Below are positions 34,495 through 45,329 of a stretch of 64,000 bases of DNA, piece by piece. The stretch lies in the NCBI GenBank assembly GCA_016748015.1, contig JAAOMT010000400.1, positions 124,001 through 188,000 on the forward strand, read 5' to 3'. Within the stretch, counting starts at the first letter, position 1. Every line of letters starts with the position of its first letter. A model generated the notes under the pieces. It was not told where the DNA came from and did no database searches. It was given only the letters and a program-made list of their open reading frames with translations. Source of the stretch: Geosiphon pyriformis (lineage: Eukaryota > Glomeromycota > Glomeromycetes > Archaeosporales > Geosiphonaceae). A program made the position numbers and the translations under genes.

Positions 34495-37400
34495 ATACTT
34501 AACTATCTAATAATAAATAGAGACTTTGTTTTAAACTTTTGTAAAATTAAGTTTGCAATCAATATAATTATAAAAAAATAGACAAAAAAATAAGTAGTGT
34601 TTAGTATGTTGTCTAATTGATAAATTTATTAATATACTCATTTAAATTATGTTAATAATAATATATTTTCAGATATAATAAATAATATCAAATTAAATAA
34701 GCTATTATAGATAATAAAAAAGCTGCTTAATAGAAAGGCTGCTAATTTATCTGGTATTTCTAATAAACTTTAAAAACATAATAATATTCAGGTTTTGGAA
34801 GATTTGTTAAACATTTTTAATTTGTGTTTAATATTAAATATAATTTTTATACAGTAAAAAAAAACATAGATTTTCATAATTTTAAAGCTGTATAATTAGA
34901 AAAAAACTTTAACTAATACCAAATCAATAGTTTTAATTAAAACAGCTCAGAAAATACTGTTTAACCTTCTATTTAATAAGATTTTTACAACTTGAAATAA
35001 ATTTGATGTTTTTTATGATAAAAATTTATTAGTTTTAAAAAGTACATTTACACAAATCCCAATTTTTGCTATTGGCTTAATAATTAAAAATACATTGAAA
35101 AAAAATAAAGAGCTGTGACTGGTTTTTTAAAATATGCAAAAAACATATAACTCTATTAAATAGTATCATTATAAAACAGTTTAATTAAAATTAAGATATG
35201 TTCTTGTTTTATTAGACTATTTAAAAGTATTTATAATAGTAAAATTAATTAGATAATAACAGATTTTGGGCTTATAAAAAAGTATGTTGTTTATGATAAT
35301 TTAGATTAGAGTAAGATTTTTTTACCACTTTTGTAAAAAAATTTTACAATTTTTTGCTTTATGAGATCAAAAAACATAAACAATTATATAATTATAGGAT
35401 GAATTCAAAGTTTTTTACAAAAATTGGCAGACAGAATCTTAAAAGTAACAAAACATTTTTTCTGGCAGTTGGTGCTTTTGTAAGTAACACAATTTGAATT
35501 AAGAATAACATGGCTACAATTCAGTATATTTTAATATTACCAGTAAATTTTTTCAGATTAATAACATTTTAATTAACACAAATAAAATAATTGCTATATT
35601 CATTAATTAGAAAGCAAAATCTTACTCTTTTTCAATAAATAACTTAAGTATTTTAATAACAAAAAAAGATAAATCTTATAAATATCTGAACATTTTTTTG
35701 TTTATAAATAGTTTATTCAAGTCAAGTCTAATTAAAACACATTTAAATATAAGATTTTTTATAAATATGGTTTTGTAGAAGACTATTTCTAACAAATAAG
35801 ATTTTGATTAAACCAAACCAAATTTTCAAAGTAAGTTTAGTTTGAATTCAGCATTGAATTTTTTTGACAAGTCTGAGTTTGGTTCAATTCTGGTTTTAAG
35901 TTCACAAATTTGTTTAAGTTTGATAAAATTAAAAAAAATATAACTTATACTACTTGTTTATCAATTATTAATTTGTTTAATTACTATAATTAGTTAAAAA
36001 AATATATAAAACTATGTATATATAACAACTTTACTTTCTAACTTACCAAAATAAATTCATTGTTAATATCATCCAATATTATTAAAGATTCAAAATTCGA
36101 AATAATGGAATTTAATAACCCAAATAGTTCAAATATTAATATATTTGATAAATATAGTTTTTAGAATAAAATATGAAATTATTTTGATAAGTTTAAGTAA
36201 ATAAAAAAAAACAGCTAAATATATGGTCTTTAAAATATGTGCATAAATTATTTTTTTGTGGAACTATAAGCATTATAAATTCTTATGGTGTTATTTAGAG
36301 ACTTTCTACTAGACAGTATATGTTATAATAAAAAAATATCATAAAAAAAGGCAAAATATTTAGAAATATTGTGAATTAATTAAAAAAATGTTTTAACAGA
36401 TAAGATTGCTATTTTTTTATGATTTTTGGCCAATTTAACTAAAAAACTGCTTTAATCTTTTGTAGTAACTGCTATTGATATTAATAATAAAAAACTTTGT
36501 AATATAATTGTTATTTAGCTTATTAATCATTAGTAATTACTTTTTACAATAAAAGGCCCTAAATTAATCAAAATATTTCAATATTTAATTCTTATTTCTT
36601 AATCTGTTATGTTAATGTAATTAAAAATAAAATAAAATTTTTATATTTTAAGTAAACAAGAATTAAAAGTAAGCATTATCTTTATTATAAAATATTTTTT
36701 TCTTTTACTTATACTTATAATATAATAGGCATATTTAGATACTATTAAGTCCAAAATTTTCTTTACATTAAATCTTTAAACATCTCTTAATAACAAAGTT
36801 TTTGTTTTTGTTATTGCTTATTATATTAATAACAATTGAAATTTTCAATAAACAATAATTGATTTTGGATTAATAAGTAGATAACATAATAGAATAAACA
36901 TTGTAAATGAATTTTTTAAAGTATTAAAAAATTATAGAATTATATTAAAGATATGTATATATATTCTTGCATAAATTTGAATTAGTTAATGACCAATAAT
37001 AAAATTAACATATTATGTAGCATATTAATATTATTTAAAATTCAATGTTACTATAGTACCCATATTATTGAAAATTGTGTTTTTTCAATATTGGCTTAAA
37101 TTAGTTTTTATTGTTGTTTTACAGCTGAATTTTTGGTATTAGTATTATTTGAGACTTAAAGTTATTATAGTACTCATATTATTAAAAACCACATTTTTTT
37201 AATGTTAACTTAAGTGGTTTTTATTATTATTTTGAGCCGAATTTTCAGCCAAAAAGATTAAGAAAGAAGTTTAAAAAAGAGTTATATTCATATTCTTTTT
37301 ATAGAAGTTTACTATTAATTTTATTAGTTATAATCTAATTTTTTTTTGACAGCTTTTTGTTATTATTTTTAATAATGCCACAAATAATAGTACTTTTATA

Positions 37401-38553
37401 AAAAAGTTAGCAAAAAAATTAAAAGAGAAAAACATTTAATAAAACTCAGAGAATTTTTGATTTTAATGCTTTAATTATATTCTAAACTTGGTAGTACAAA
37501 TAATCTTAGATAAAATAAAGAATAATATTTCCAAAGTATTTATTAAAAACCCAAACTAAATATATTTATCTGAAATTTTCTTAATGTAAACTTTGTATAA
37601 ATTAAAGATTAGAAAACTTAACTCTGCAATCTATATTTTGCTCTAATGTTTTAAGTTTCTTAAACATCTCTGTAATATATGTCAAATTAAATATCATAAA
37701 TTTATTCTGGATTGTTCTGCTTAATAAAATTTTACTTACAACATAGTCAAAAATAAGTTATCTCTTAAATTAACAAGTTGTTTATTTCTAATTTTATATA
37801 TTTTGAATACAAAAATTTTAACTGTAAATTTATAAACATTAAATATTCTTACTAATACTTATATTAATCTTTATCAATATGCTATTTTACATAATCAGTA
37901 GACTGTTTTTGATAAGATTGTTAAATTTTTTAAACTATTTAAAAATATTATAGTTAAAATATTAGCTAGTTTAAATAATACTGTTTTTTCAATTATTTAT
38001 CTTTTTAATATTATTCTTAATTATGTTGAAAACACAGTTAATAATAATAAATCTAGTAAAGCATTATAATCTTAATTATATTTATTTAGTTATTTATTTA
38101 ACATATTTAATATTAGATTTATTACTTGTTATAATGACTAGAACAGCAAAAAAAAAGTTGGTTAAATATTACTTTAAAACAAATAAAACTGTAATGTTTT
38201 GTACTACATTAGATCCAAAAAAAAAATTCTATTATTTTACAAAAAAAAATTTTTGGATAACAATATTAATAAAATAAAAAAATTATAAGTTATTAATTTA
38301 TTTAAACAGTTTTATTTTCTAATTTTTACATAATATATAAACTTTTAAAATACACACTCTCTTTAAAATAAAGTATACATTAAATATTATATTAATATTA
38401 AATAATAGTTTTTTGTTAAATAGCAATTTTAATAATATTATATTATTAATTATATAATTTATATTAAAGACAAACTTTAATAATAATAAAGAAAAAAAAC
38501 TTGATAAAATTAATTATTATATCTCTGAAAAAATAGCCAATAAAAAAATATAT

Positions 38554-39279
38554 TGTTATGGGTTAGAGTAACAAGCTAACAGATAGCAAGGAAGAACAGG
38601 ATTGTAGGGTAATAGAAATAATCAAAGGGAATTCAACTTCAAAGAGCAAATTGAATAAGTATAGATTTAATGTGCGAGATCAGTCTTATAAAATATCTCA
38701 GTTGCTATACTTTTCAAAAATAACCAGAGAATCTGAAGATAGAGGAATAGTCTGTACTGTCAACAATAATTATGCCTAGTATAATTCTATGCCTCACATC
38801 AGCACTCTTAGAATTCAATATCAGGTATCAGATGTGTTCTTCAGTCATGTTTTATTCAATAATCTTCAAATGCTGCAATTACACATTTCAGGAAAAGGGT
38901 AGGTAAATGCCAACAAGTAGTCTTTTATCTTTAAAATGTTCAGATACTTGAAGGTAGAGAAAGAGAAATTAGTGATAAGAGAAAAATTGAGATGAAGTTG
39001 TTATTTTATTTCTTTATTTCTTTAATTCTTGTATGCTTTTCTACAGCTAAGAGATTTATTACTTATATAGTTGTCAAAAGTGATCAATGATCAGGTCAAT
39101 AACTAGGTCAATAATCAAGTCAATGGTCAGGTTACTGATCAGGTCATTGATCAGATCAATAATCAGGTCAATGATCAGATCAATGGTTAGATCATTGATC
39201 AGGTCAATGATCACTATCTAAAAATAAAATGGCTAATACATGTGATAATTAATAAGAAGTATAAGTTTCAATCATAACA
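38554..39279 (+). repeat. solo LTR of family 4 (726 bp) inside the hAT element
   Basis: Starts TGTTATG, ends CATAACA, flanked by ATAT at 38550-38553 and ATAT at 39280-39283. Closely matches 33854-34494 except for a longer tandem block. Retains more G/C than its surroundings, so it is a recent arrival. Confidence 0.85.
39085..39215 (+). repeat. ~11-12 bp tandem block in LTR family 4
   Basis: About eleven units of the GATCAGGTCAAT / AATCAAGTCAAT type. The copy at 33854-34494 has about three units and the inverted fragment at 24287 about six, so the block varies in number. Confidence 0.8.
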
Positions 39280-41813
39280 ATATGTAATAACATAGTGGAA
39301 AACATATTACAAAAAAATTTATCTAAATTAATATTTTATTAATAATTTGATATTTAGACATATTAAACACAATTTTCTTGTTTTGTATATATGGTTTGTA
39401 ATTATTTAACAATCCAAAAATTATTTGTTGTTTCTAAATACACTTTTTCTGCAAGTAGAAATATAATTACAGATATAAGATCTTGCTTAATGCTTAAAAC
39501 TATAAAAGCAGCACAATGTTTTTAATTATAGATACAAAGATTATTAAAAGAAAAATTAAATAATAATATAATATAATATAATATTTTTAATAATTAAATC
39601 TGAACATATTTATGAACTTTAAACTAAACTTGAACCAGATTTGTTGCATATATTCAAGTTTGGTTTAAGTTCAATAATTTTAAGTCTGGTTCAAGTTCAA
39701 ATTCGAAATTTTGCCAAATTTTCTGTTTGAATTTAATTTGATTCAGTAGTTTAATTAAACTTGAACCAAACTGGACTAAACATCAAAACTTTATTAACAA
39801 GCAATTTTTGTATTTGGTATCTGTGGTTTTTTAACCCATAATTAGATATAGAATGCAGTTTAACTATATTTTAGTAAATATATGTAAAAAATAAGACAAA
39901 ATATTAAAAAAGAGACTAAAATTTAAGATTAATTTGTCTAAAAACTTTCTTAATAAAACAGTCTTTTATCCTAAATTGTATAATTTAAAGGCATTTGACC
40001 AAATACAAACTGAAAATTTAATAGTTAATTTGATTGTTTTTGCCAATTTAAAAGACATTCTTAATAGTTTATTTAAATATATAATAAATTTACAAATAAT
40101 TAGCTAAATGTCTTAGTATTTTCTTTAATTTTTAGTTAAGTTATTAATAAATTTTATGAATTGTTTTCTGATAGGTATAATGTGTACTTTTATATTGTAC
40201 AACTTATTATTAAGTAACAAATTATTTAATGTTTTTTGGACTGGCAATAATATTGTTATTGTAAATGCTTTAGACTTAAAATATTATATAAATGTAATAA
40301 AATCTTTAAAAAAGTTTGGAATTATTTTTATAAATTAACTTCTGAATTATTGTAGCATATATTTTACATGGAACATGTTTTATAAGTAGAAAAAACTGAA
40401 TTTTAAAAGCCTAATTTCTGGTTAATTTGTTTTATTGACCAAGTTTATTAGAGATAATAAATTGGTTAACATTGATATTATAACTTTTTATTTTTTTTCT
40501 GCTAATTATTCTTATAACTTTGGTTTTACTAATGATTATTTGTTAAAGTTTGGGTTAAATAATATAAATATTTACATTAATAGATTTATTAAGTATTTAA
40601 AGTTAATAAATACTTGTAAAGATTCTGTTACTTACTTTTTAAATGTTAATATAAGTATTAAAGTTGGAATACTTGGTTTGTTTTCCTTAATTTTAGTAAA
40701 ATTGCAAACTATTGTTCTTGTTTTGAAATGTATACCAGTTTTTAGTTTGGTAATATTGTTTATAAACAGTTAAATTATATTAAATATATATAATTCTAAT
40801 ATAAAAAATATTGGTTCTAATTTTTGCAATAAATGCTAAATTGAAAAAAAACATATTTGTCATATTATTATAACAAAAAATTTGCCAATTACTTAAAAAA
40901 AGTTTAAGAGTTATTCTGGTATTATTAATAATAAACATGTTAACTTTTTTGCTAATACTATTATTATATCTAATTTTATACTGTCTGTTTAAATACTATG
41001 TTATTTTCTTAATATTAAAAACAAATTTGTTTTTGAAAATATTTGTCATTTTATTAAACAATTATTTAATGCTGTTAATTTTGTTAACATATAAAAATTT
41101 TTTAATATATAACATCTTAATAGTTAAGTTTATACTGGTTTTATTAGTTCTTTGTTTATAGTATTTTGGTTTTATTTTAAAAAACTTTGCATCATTATTT
41201 GCTTGTAACTAAGAAGAAAAAATTGTATAGTTTAAATTACTTTAATATAACTTATATCTAATACAAAATAGTTGAAAATTTTAATTATATGTTTTTTTGT
41301 ATATATTATATTTATGCTAAAGTAAAACTAATTTTAAACACTATTTAAGATTGAATTGAATTGTTAAATGCTTTTGTTATTAATTATAAGATAGTCTGAT
41401 TTTTATATAAAACTGAATTTTCTAATTACTTATATATATTATTGGTTAAAAGTTTTATAATAAAGAAATAAATAACTAAGATAATGTATTTGTTAAATGA
41501 TAAGTCTAATAGTGGCATGTTAATTGTTAAGTTAATGTGTAAATTTGTTAAAGATTACAAATCTGTTATATAGTTATTAACTGCTAAGCTAAAAACACAT
41601 TACAAGAAACATAATTTTTTGATACAAAACAAATTTTTAATTTTATTAATTTTTGATTTATTATTCTTATAGTCTTCTAAAATAGTTTGTAGTTTTAACA
41701 TCAAATTAAATATATATATTTGCTTTGAATTATATTTATGTTTATTTAAAATATGTTTTGATTTCTTGTAAAATTTTTTTGTATTTAGTAATTTAAGTAT
41801 AAAGTGCTATCTT

Positions 41814-41834
41814 AATTGATTTAAGTGGTTAATT
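41814..41834 (+). other. LINE 3' UTR hairpin, copy 3
   Basis: AATTGATT and GGTTAATT around TAAGT: all eight pairs can form (five Watson-Crick, three G-T) although most G/C pairs of copy 1 are gone. Confidence 0.6.
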
Positions 41835-41930
41835 ACATATAAAAAAAGCATAAGTCATACTTAATTTAAAATTTTATATAATTGTATTTCTTTAGATAAT
41901 AGCTGGGGTGTATTTATAAAACATAAATAA

Positions 41931-43450
41931 TCAAATTTGTTTTATTTTTTACTTTTTTAATTCTTATTATTATTAATATTTTGCTGTTATAATTTTTAAA
42001 TTTTTGAAAATTTTGAATTTTATGGTTTTAAAAACTGGTACTTTGCATAAATATTATATTAATAAGAAATTTTTAAGTATTATTACTATTATAAATATTA
42101 AGATTTAGATTATTTAATTATAAATAATAAGATATTTTCACTTTTTTTTTAAGTTTATTAATAATTTAAAATTTTTAATTTATTTTTGTTGATATAAATT
42201 TTTATTATTATTGTATTTTTAACTATTTTTGCTATTAATTTTGTAATTAATTTTAGATTAAATTTTTTAAAATTTAAAATTTCTAAATTGGTTGTATTAA
42301 TAAAGTTTGTTATTAAACCAATTAGTTTTTTGATTACTTTAATTATTTTTTTAATTATAAATAATTAATTAGATTTTAAAATTAAAGCTAAATTGGCTAA
42401 AATAAATAATTTATTTAAAATTTTTGGTTATTTTAAAACTAAAATTCATTTTAATTAAATAAATAATAATAAGATAAGTATTATTAAAACATTTTTTTTG
42501 AACAAATTTATTCTTAAATGTGTTATATTATTTTGAAGTTTAAGTTTTCTTAATAAGTTTAATAATATTTTAATATAAATTTAAGTAACTAATTATATGT
42601 AAAAAGTAAATAATTTACACTTATTGTAAAACACATATGTTTTACATTATAAGTTGTAAAAAAAACCTTACTTTGTTAAAACATTAATAAAATAATAATA
42701 ATAATAATAAGTTTAAAAATAAATAAAAACAAAATAATAATTTTTACTAAATTTAATTAAATTTTGGTCACTTGTATAAATTATTGGTTTAATTTTTACA
42801 TAATAGTAATTTTAAATTATATAAACACAGTTTATTATTAAATTTGCAATTTCATTTTTAAAATTCATTTTTTTTAATTTGAAATTTTATGTAATATTCT
42901 ATGTTATTTTCAAAAATCCCCAATTTTTCTCAAATTTCACAATTTCAATTATATTTGAGCCTTATTGAATCTTTGCATTAACCTTTTATTAACAAAATCA
43001 AATGACATATCATCAATTTGAAAAACTCGTCACATTTTTTCGTGCCTGGATTGCTTGATTCATGTTCAATCTAATATTAATGATAATCTCATTTTTAAGA
43101 ATTACCGAGATGACGGCTTTCAGGATATAGGCTTTAAACTTCTACGGAAACTTTCTTGCAATAACCAAATTGGCGTTGTACTTGGCAGCCACATTATAGA
43201 TTCATACTAATAGATTGATAATAGCAATTCCCATTGAAATTAACGCAACATTTTTTATTGAACAGGGAATTTTGGTCCAAAGCAGGCATTTCAAATGTTT
43301 TTATACTCATTAAATATTATACCACACGATTAAAAAAGTCATTGGAGCTATTAAGTTTGCTAAACGTTAATTATCCAAAAAGACAAACTTTCATTCGGTT
43401 ATTGATGAGATTGTCAGTTTAGGAAGCTTGAGGTTTTTGTTCAGGATGGA
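41931..43450. other. AT-rich tail of the repeat domain and transition to genic DNA
   Basis: Up to about 42,900 the sequence is A/T-rich with no readable motif. From about 42,960 the composition changes sharply and CpG appears. The interval 43000-43450 has no convincing gene: the only open frame (43234-43422, 62 codons) matches nothing I know. It may hold the 3' UTR of the bZIP gene. Confidence 0.5.
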
Positions 43451-43458
43451 TGGAATGT

Positions 43459-43589
43459 TCAATCAGATTCGGATTCTTTTGACTTCATCGAGTTCTTTTC
43501 ACTTTGATCACCTTGTCCAATCTTTCGCTTTTTTATCTTGCATTTTCCTTTTTGTTTCTCAATTTCTTTTTCTATATCTATAACGTCCG

Positions 43590-43636
<47 letters not shown>

Positions 43637-44415
43637 CAATTATTATTTCTCTGGGCTACCCGTTGTTCAACCACTTGTTCGGTCAATCGTGAGACAATTG
43701 CTTTGAGTGATTCATTTTCGATCTTTAACGCCTCATTCTCCTTGGTCAAATGAGTTGTTTCCCGCGTTAAGGTGAAAATTTTCTCTTGCATATCCTTTTC
43801 CAATGCTTGTTTTTTTGCCCGATACTTCTTGCTGGCAAGTAGATTACGATGACGTCGATCTTGAAGTAAGATTTGAGCTGTTGGATGAAAATTATCTTCC
43901 TGAGATGATCCAGAATCGATTATATCTGGTTCCACCTGCTCCTTTTCTTTGTTGGGAAAAGAACCCTCTTCGATATTAGAGGATATTATCAATGCCAACG
44001 TTGATGTCGTAGGTGCCGTTTGAGGAAACCTTGACACGTGTGAAGAAAAATATGTAGGAATTGTTGAACATTCGATTTGCTTTGAAGTTTCTTGTTTGTT
44101 TTCTTGCGTTTGTATATCATTTACGTTTTTTCGTAAATCGAGAGGCATGGGTTTTCCTAAGATACAACTTGAGCTTTGGTCAAACGAAGGCGGATTGGTG
44201 TTTCGAGTTTCTTGATAGCCGTTAATAGGAATTGGAAATATTTCTGCTTCGCATAAATCCTTTACCGATAATCTTTTGGGTATGTTACATTTGCCACTTA
44301 CGGCGTATGCAACTGTCTCTTGAGGCCGAGAGGGGATGATTTGATGAGGGTTACTAGAATTCGTCATAAAACCGCGTCTTTCAAAAGACCTTGAAGAAGT
44401 TAAGTTATTTTGCAT
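43459..44415 (-). CDS. bZIP transcription factor with poly-Asn tract
   Basis: Single-exon, 318 aa. The basic region is at about residues 186-204 with the N-X7-R signature (Asn191 to Arg199, NLLASKKYR). It is followed by a clean leucine zipper with heptad positions Met209, Leu216, Leu223, Leu230, Leu237 and Leu244, so it should bind DNA as a dimer in the nucleus. The Lys-rich stretch KCKIKKRKIG (291-300) could be a nuclear signal. The N-terminal 180 residues are Ser/Thr/Pro/Gln-rich and probably regulatory. Residues about 262-275 are almost all Asn, encoded by an ATT/AAT microsatellite (43594-43634) that likely varies in length. Start ATG at 44415 is preceded by two short upstream ORFs. Which bZIP subfamily it belongs to (Gcn4/Cys3-like or other) I cannot say. 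Confidence 0.85.
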
Positions 44416-44458
44416 GATTGATGCTATTTGATGCTCTTAAGTTTTTTTTATCAATATC

Positions 44459-44553
44459 TCAATTTTTAGGGAAAAGAGTGAAAAGCCAGAAAAGAGAGGG
44501 AATCTGAGCGTTTAAACCTTTATCAATGACCAAAAAGGGCATTTACTGCCCAT
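44459..44553 (-). promoter_or_regulatory. two overlapping short upstream ORFs before the bZIP gene
   Basis: A 13-codon ORF runs from ATG 44553 to TAA 44512 and a 27-codon ORF from ATG 44542 to TGA 44459, in different frames, both ending before the bZIP start at 44415. If the mRNA starts upstream of 44553 they could limit initiation, as known for some amino-acid-response bZIP genes of fungi. The transcript start is not visible. Confidence 0.35.
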
Positions 44554-44935
44554 ATGCGGTTTTCACGAGATAACAGTAGGAGAATATTCCTGAATGCGAC
44601 GAACAAACAATGAAGCAAAAAACACGTCTACAAGATGAGTTCATAAAATAAACTCAATATACTATTGTTAGAATATCAATTGATTTGTCATTTCAAATTG
44701 CGATGAGTCCCAAAAGCACGCACTGATGTCAACGAGGAAATCAATTTTTGCAAGTCAAATGGCATCATAGTTAAGCTCACATCAACTGTATAAATAATTC
44801 TTTTGAACAGTGTTTTTTGTTTCTTTTCCACATGTCAAGGTGACCCATATAGTAAAAGATAGATAATTGTTGCGGAAGGATTATATCTTCTTTCCCATAG
44901 CCTCAGAGCCATAGCCCAACTTCACGATCCAAAAG

Positions 44936-45196
44936 ATGGATGAGCAAATAATTGCCAAAAAAAAACTTGTTTTTGGGAATGTGAAAATAACAATGATATT
45001 CTTACACCGTCATAATGTCGCGATGAGACCACAGTGTTTTTTCCCTGTTCTCATTCTTTTTGTCCAACTAAAGTTTGACGCCCGTAGTTCCCTGGAAATG
45101 TTTTCTCGGCGTCACAAATTAAATTTCCCACGCTTGATGAATACTGCGAGGATAATGGAAAATGAACAGACTCAAGTTACGCGAACCAATACGTGA
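44936..45196 (+). CDS. unrecognised 86-codon ORF
   Basis: Open from an ATG in the 900-bp interval between the bZIP gene and the ERMARD-like gene. The product is basic, with a hydrophobic middle (CFFPVLILFVQL) and no motif I recognise. No flanking splice signals stand out. It could be the first exon of something, or chance; the base composition is host-like. Confidence 0.25.
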   Translation: MDEQIIAKKKLVFGNVKITMIFLHRHNVAMRPQCFFPVLILFVQLKFDARSSLEMFSRRHKLNFPRLMNTARIMENEQTQVTRTNT

Positions 45197-45329
45197 CAGA
45201 ATTAATCATATGCAGAACAATACCCAATCATCATCAATTAGTAATTTATTCGTCATCGTCGATGAATTTAATTGATTAGAATTTCCCACAAGATCTGTTT
45301 TTTTTTAAACATACACAGCGGTCTGCACC

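Larger units (their letters stand above)
35818..39790 (+). mobile_element. hAT-superfamily DNA transposon, decayed
   Basis: Inserted in LINE3 between its RT and the segment before RNase H. Plus-strand reading gives MEFNNPNSSNINIFDKYSF, stop, NKI, stop, NYFDKFK near 36105-36200, resembling the BED-finger start of hAT transposases, and at 38200-38240 CTTLDPKKKFYYFTKKNFW, the LDPRxKLxYF motif of the hAT catalytic region. The outer 150-200 bp at both ends are inverted relative to one another and rich in AAGTTTGGTTCAA-type words (35820-35930 and 39610-39785), consistent with terminal/subterminal inverted repeats. The edges and the 8-bp duplication could not be fixed. A family 4 LTR sits inside. 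Confidence 0.7.
33231..41930 (+). mobile_element. LINE3, 3' part, carrying two further insertions
   Basis: Resumes at TTATAAGATAG, the codon after the one reached at 25490. LINE-derived pieces are 33231-33853, 34495-35817 and about 39790-41930. Recognisable are KNKQSLRFFRLKLLVTKI (33522-33580), AANLSGISNKL (34740-34770), RT motif region GAFVSNTI then stop near 35480 (FVDD lost), LKAFDQIQ near 39990, and RNase H LVKLQTIVLVLKCIP then FINS (40695-40773, Asp to Asn). The 3' end keeps the hairpin at 41814-41834. Composition is far more AT-rich than LINE2, so LINE3 is older. Confidence 0.8.

Noticed and set aside
1-42900. Whole AT-rich domain as a centromere
   Set aside because: Gene-free, repeat-nested and AT-rich would fit, but there is no satellite array and similar nests are common in these genomes; sequence alone cannot decide.
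43504-43753. Plus-strand ORFs opposite the bZIP gene with runs of Ile or Leu
   Set aside because: They are shadows of the ATT microsatellite and the bZIP coding strand.
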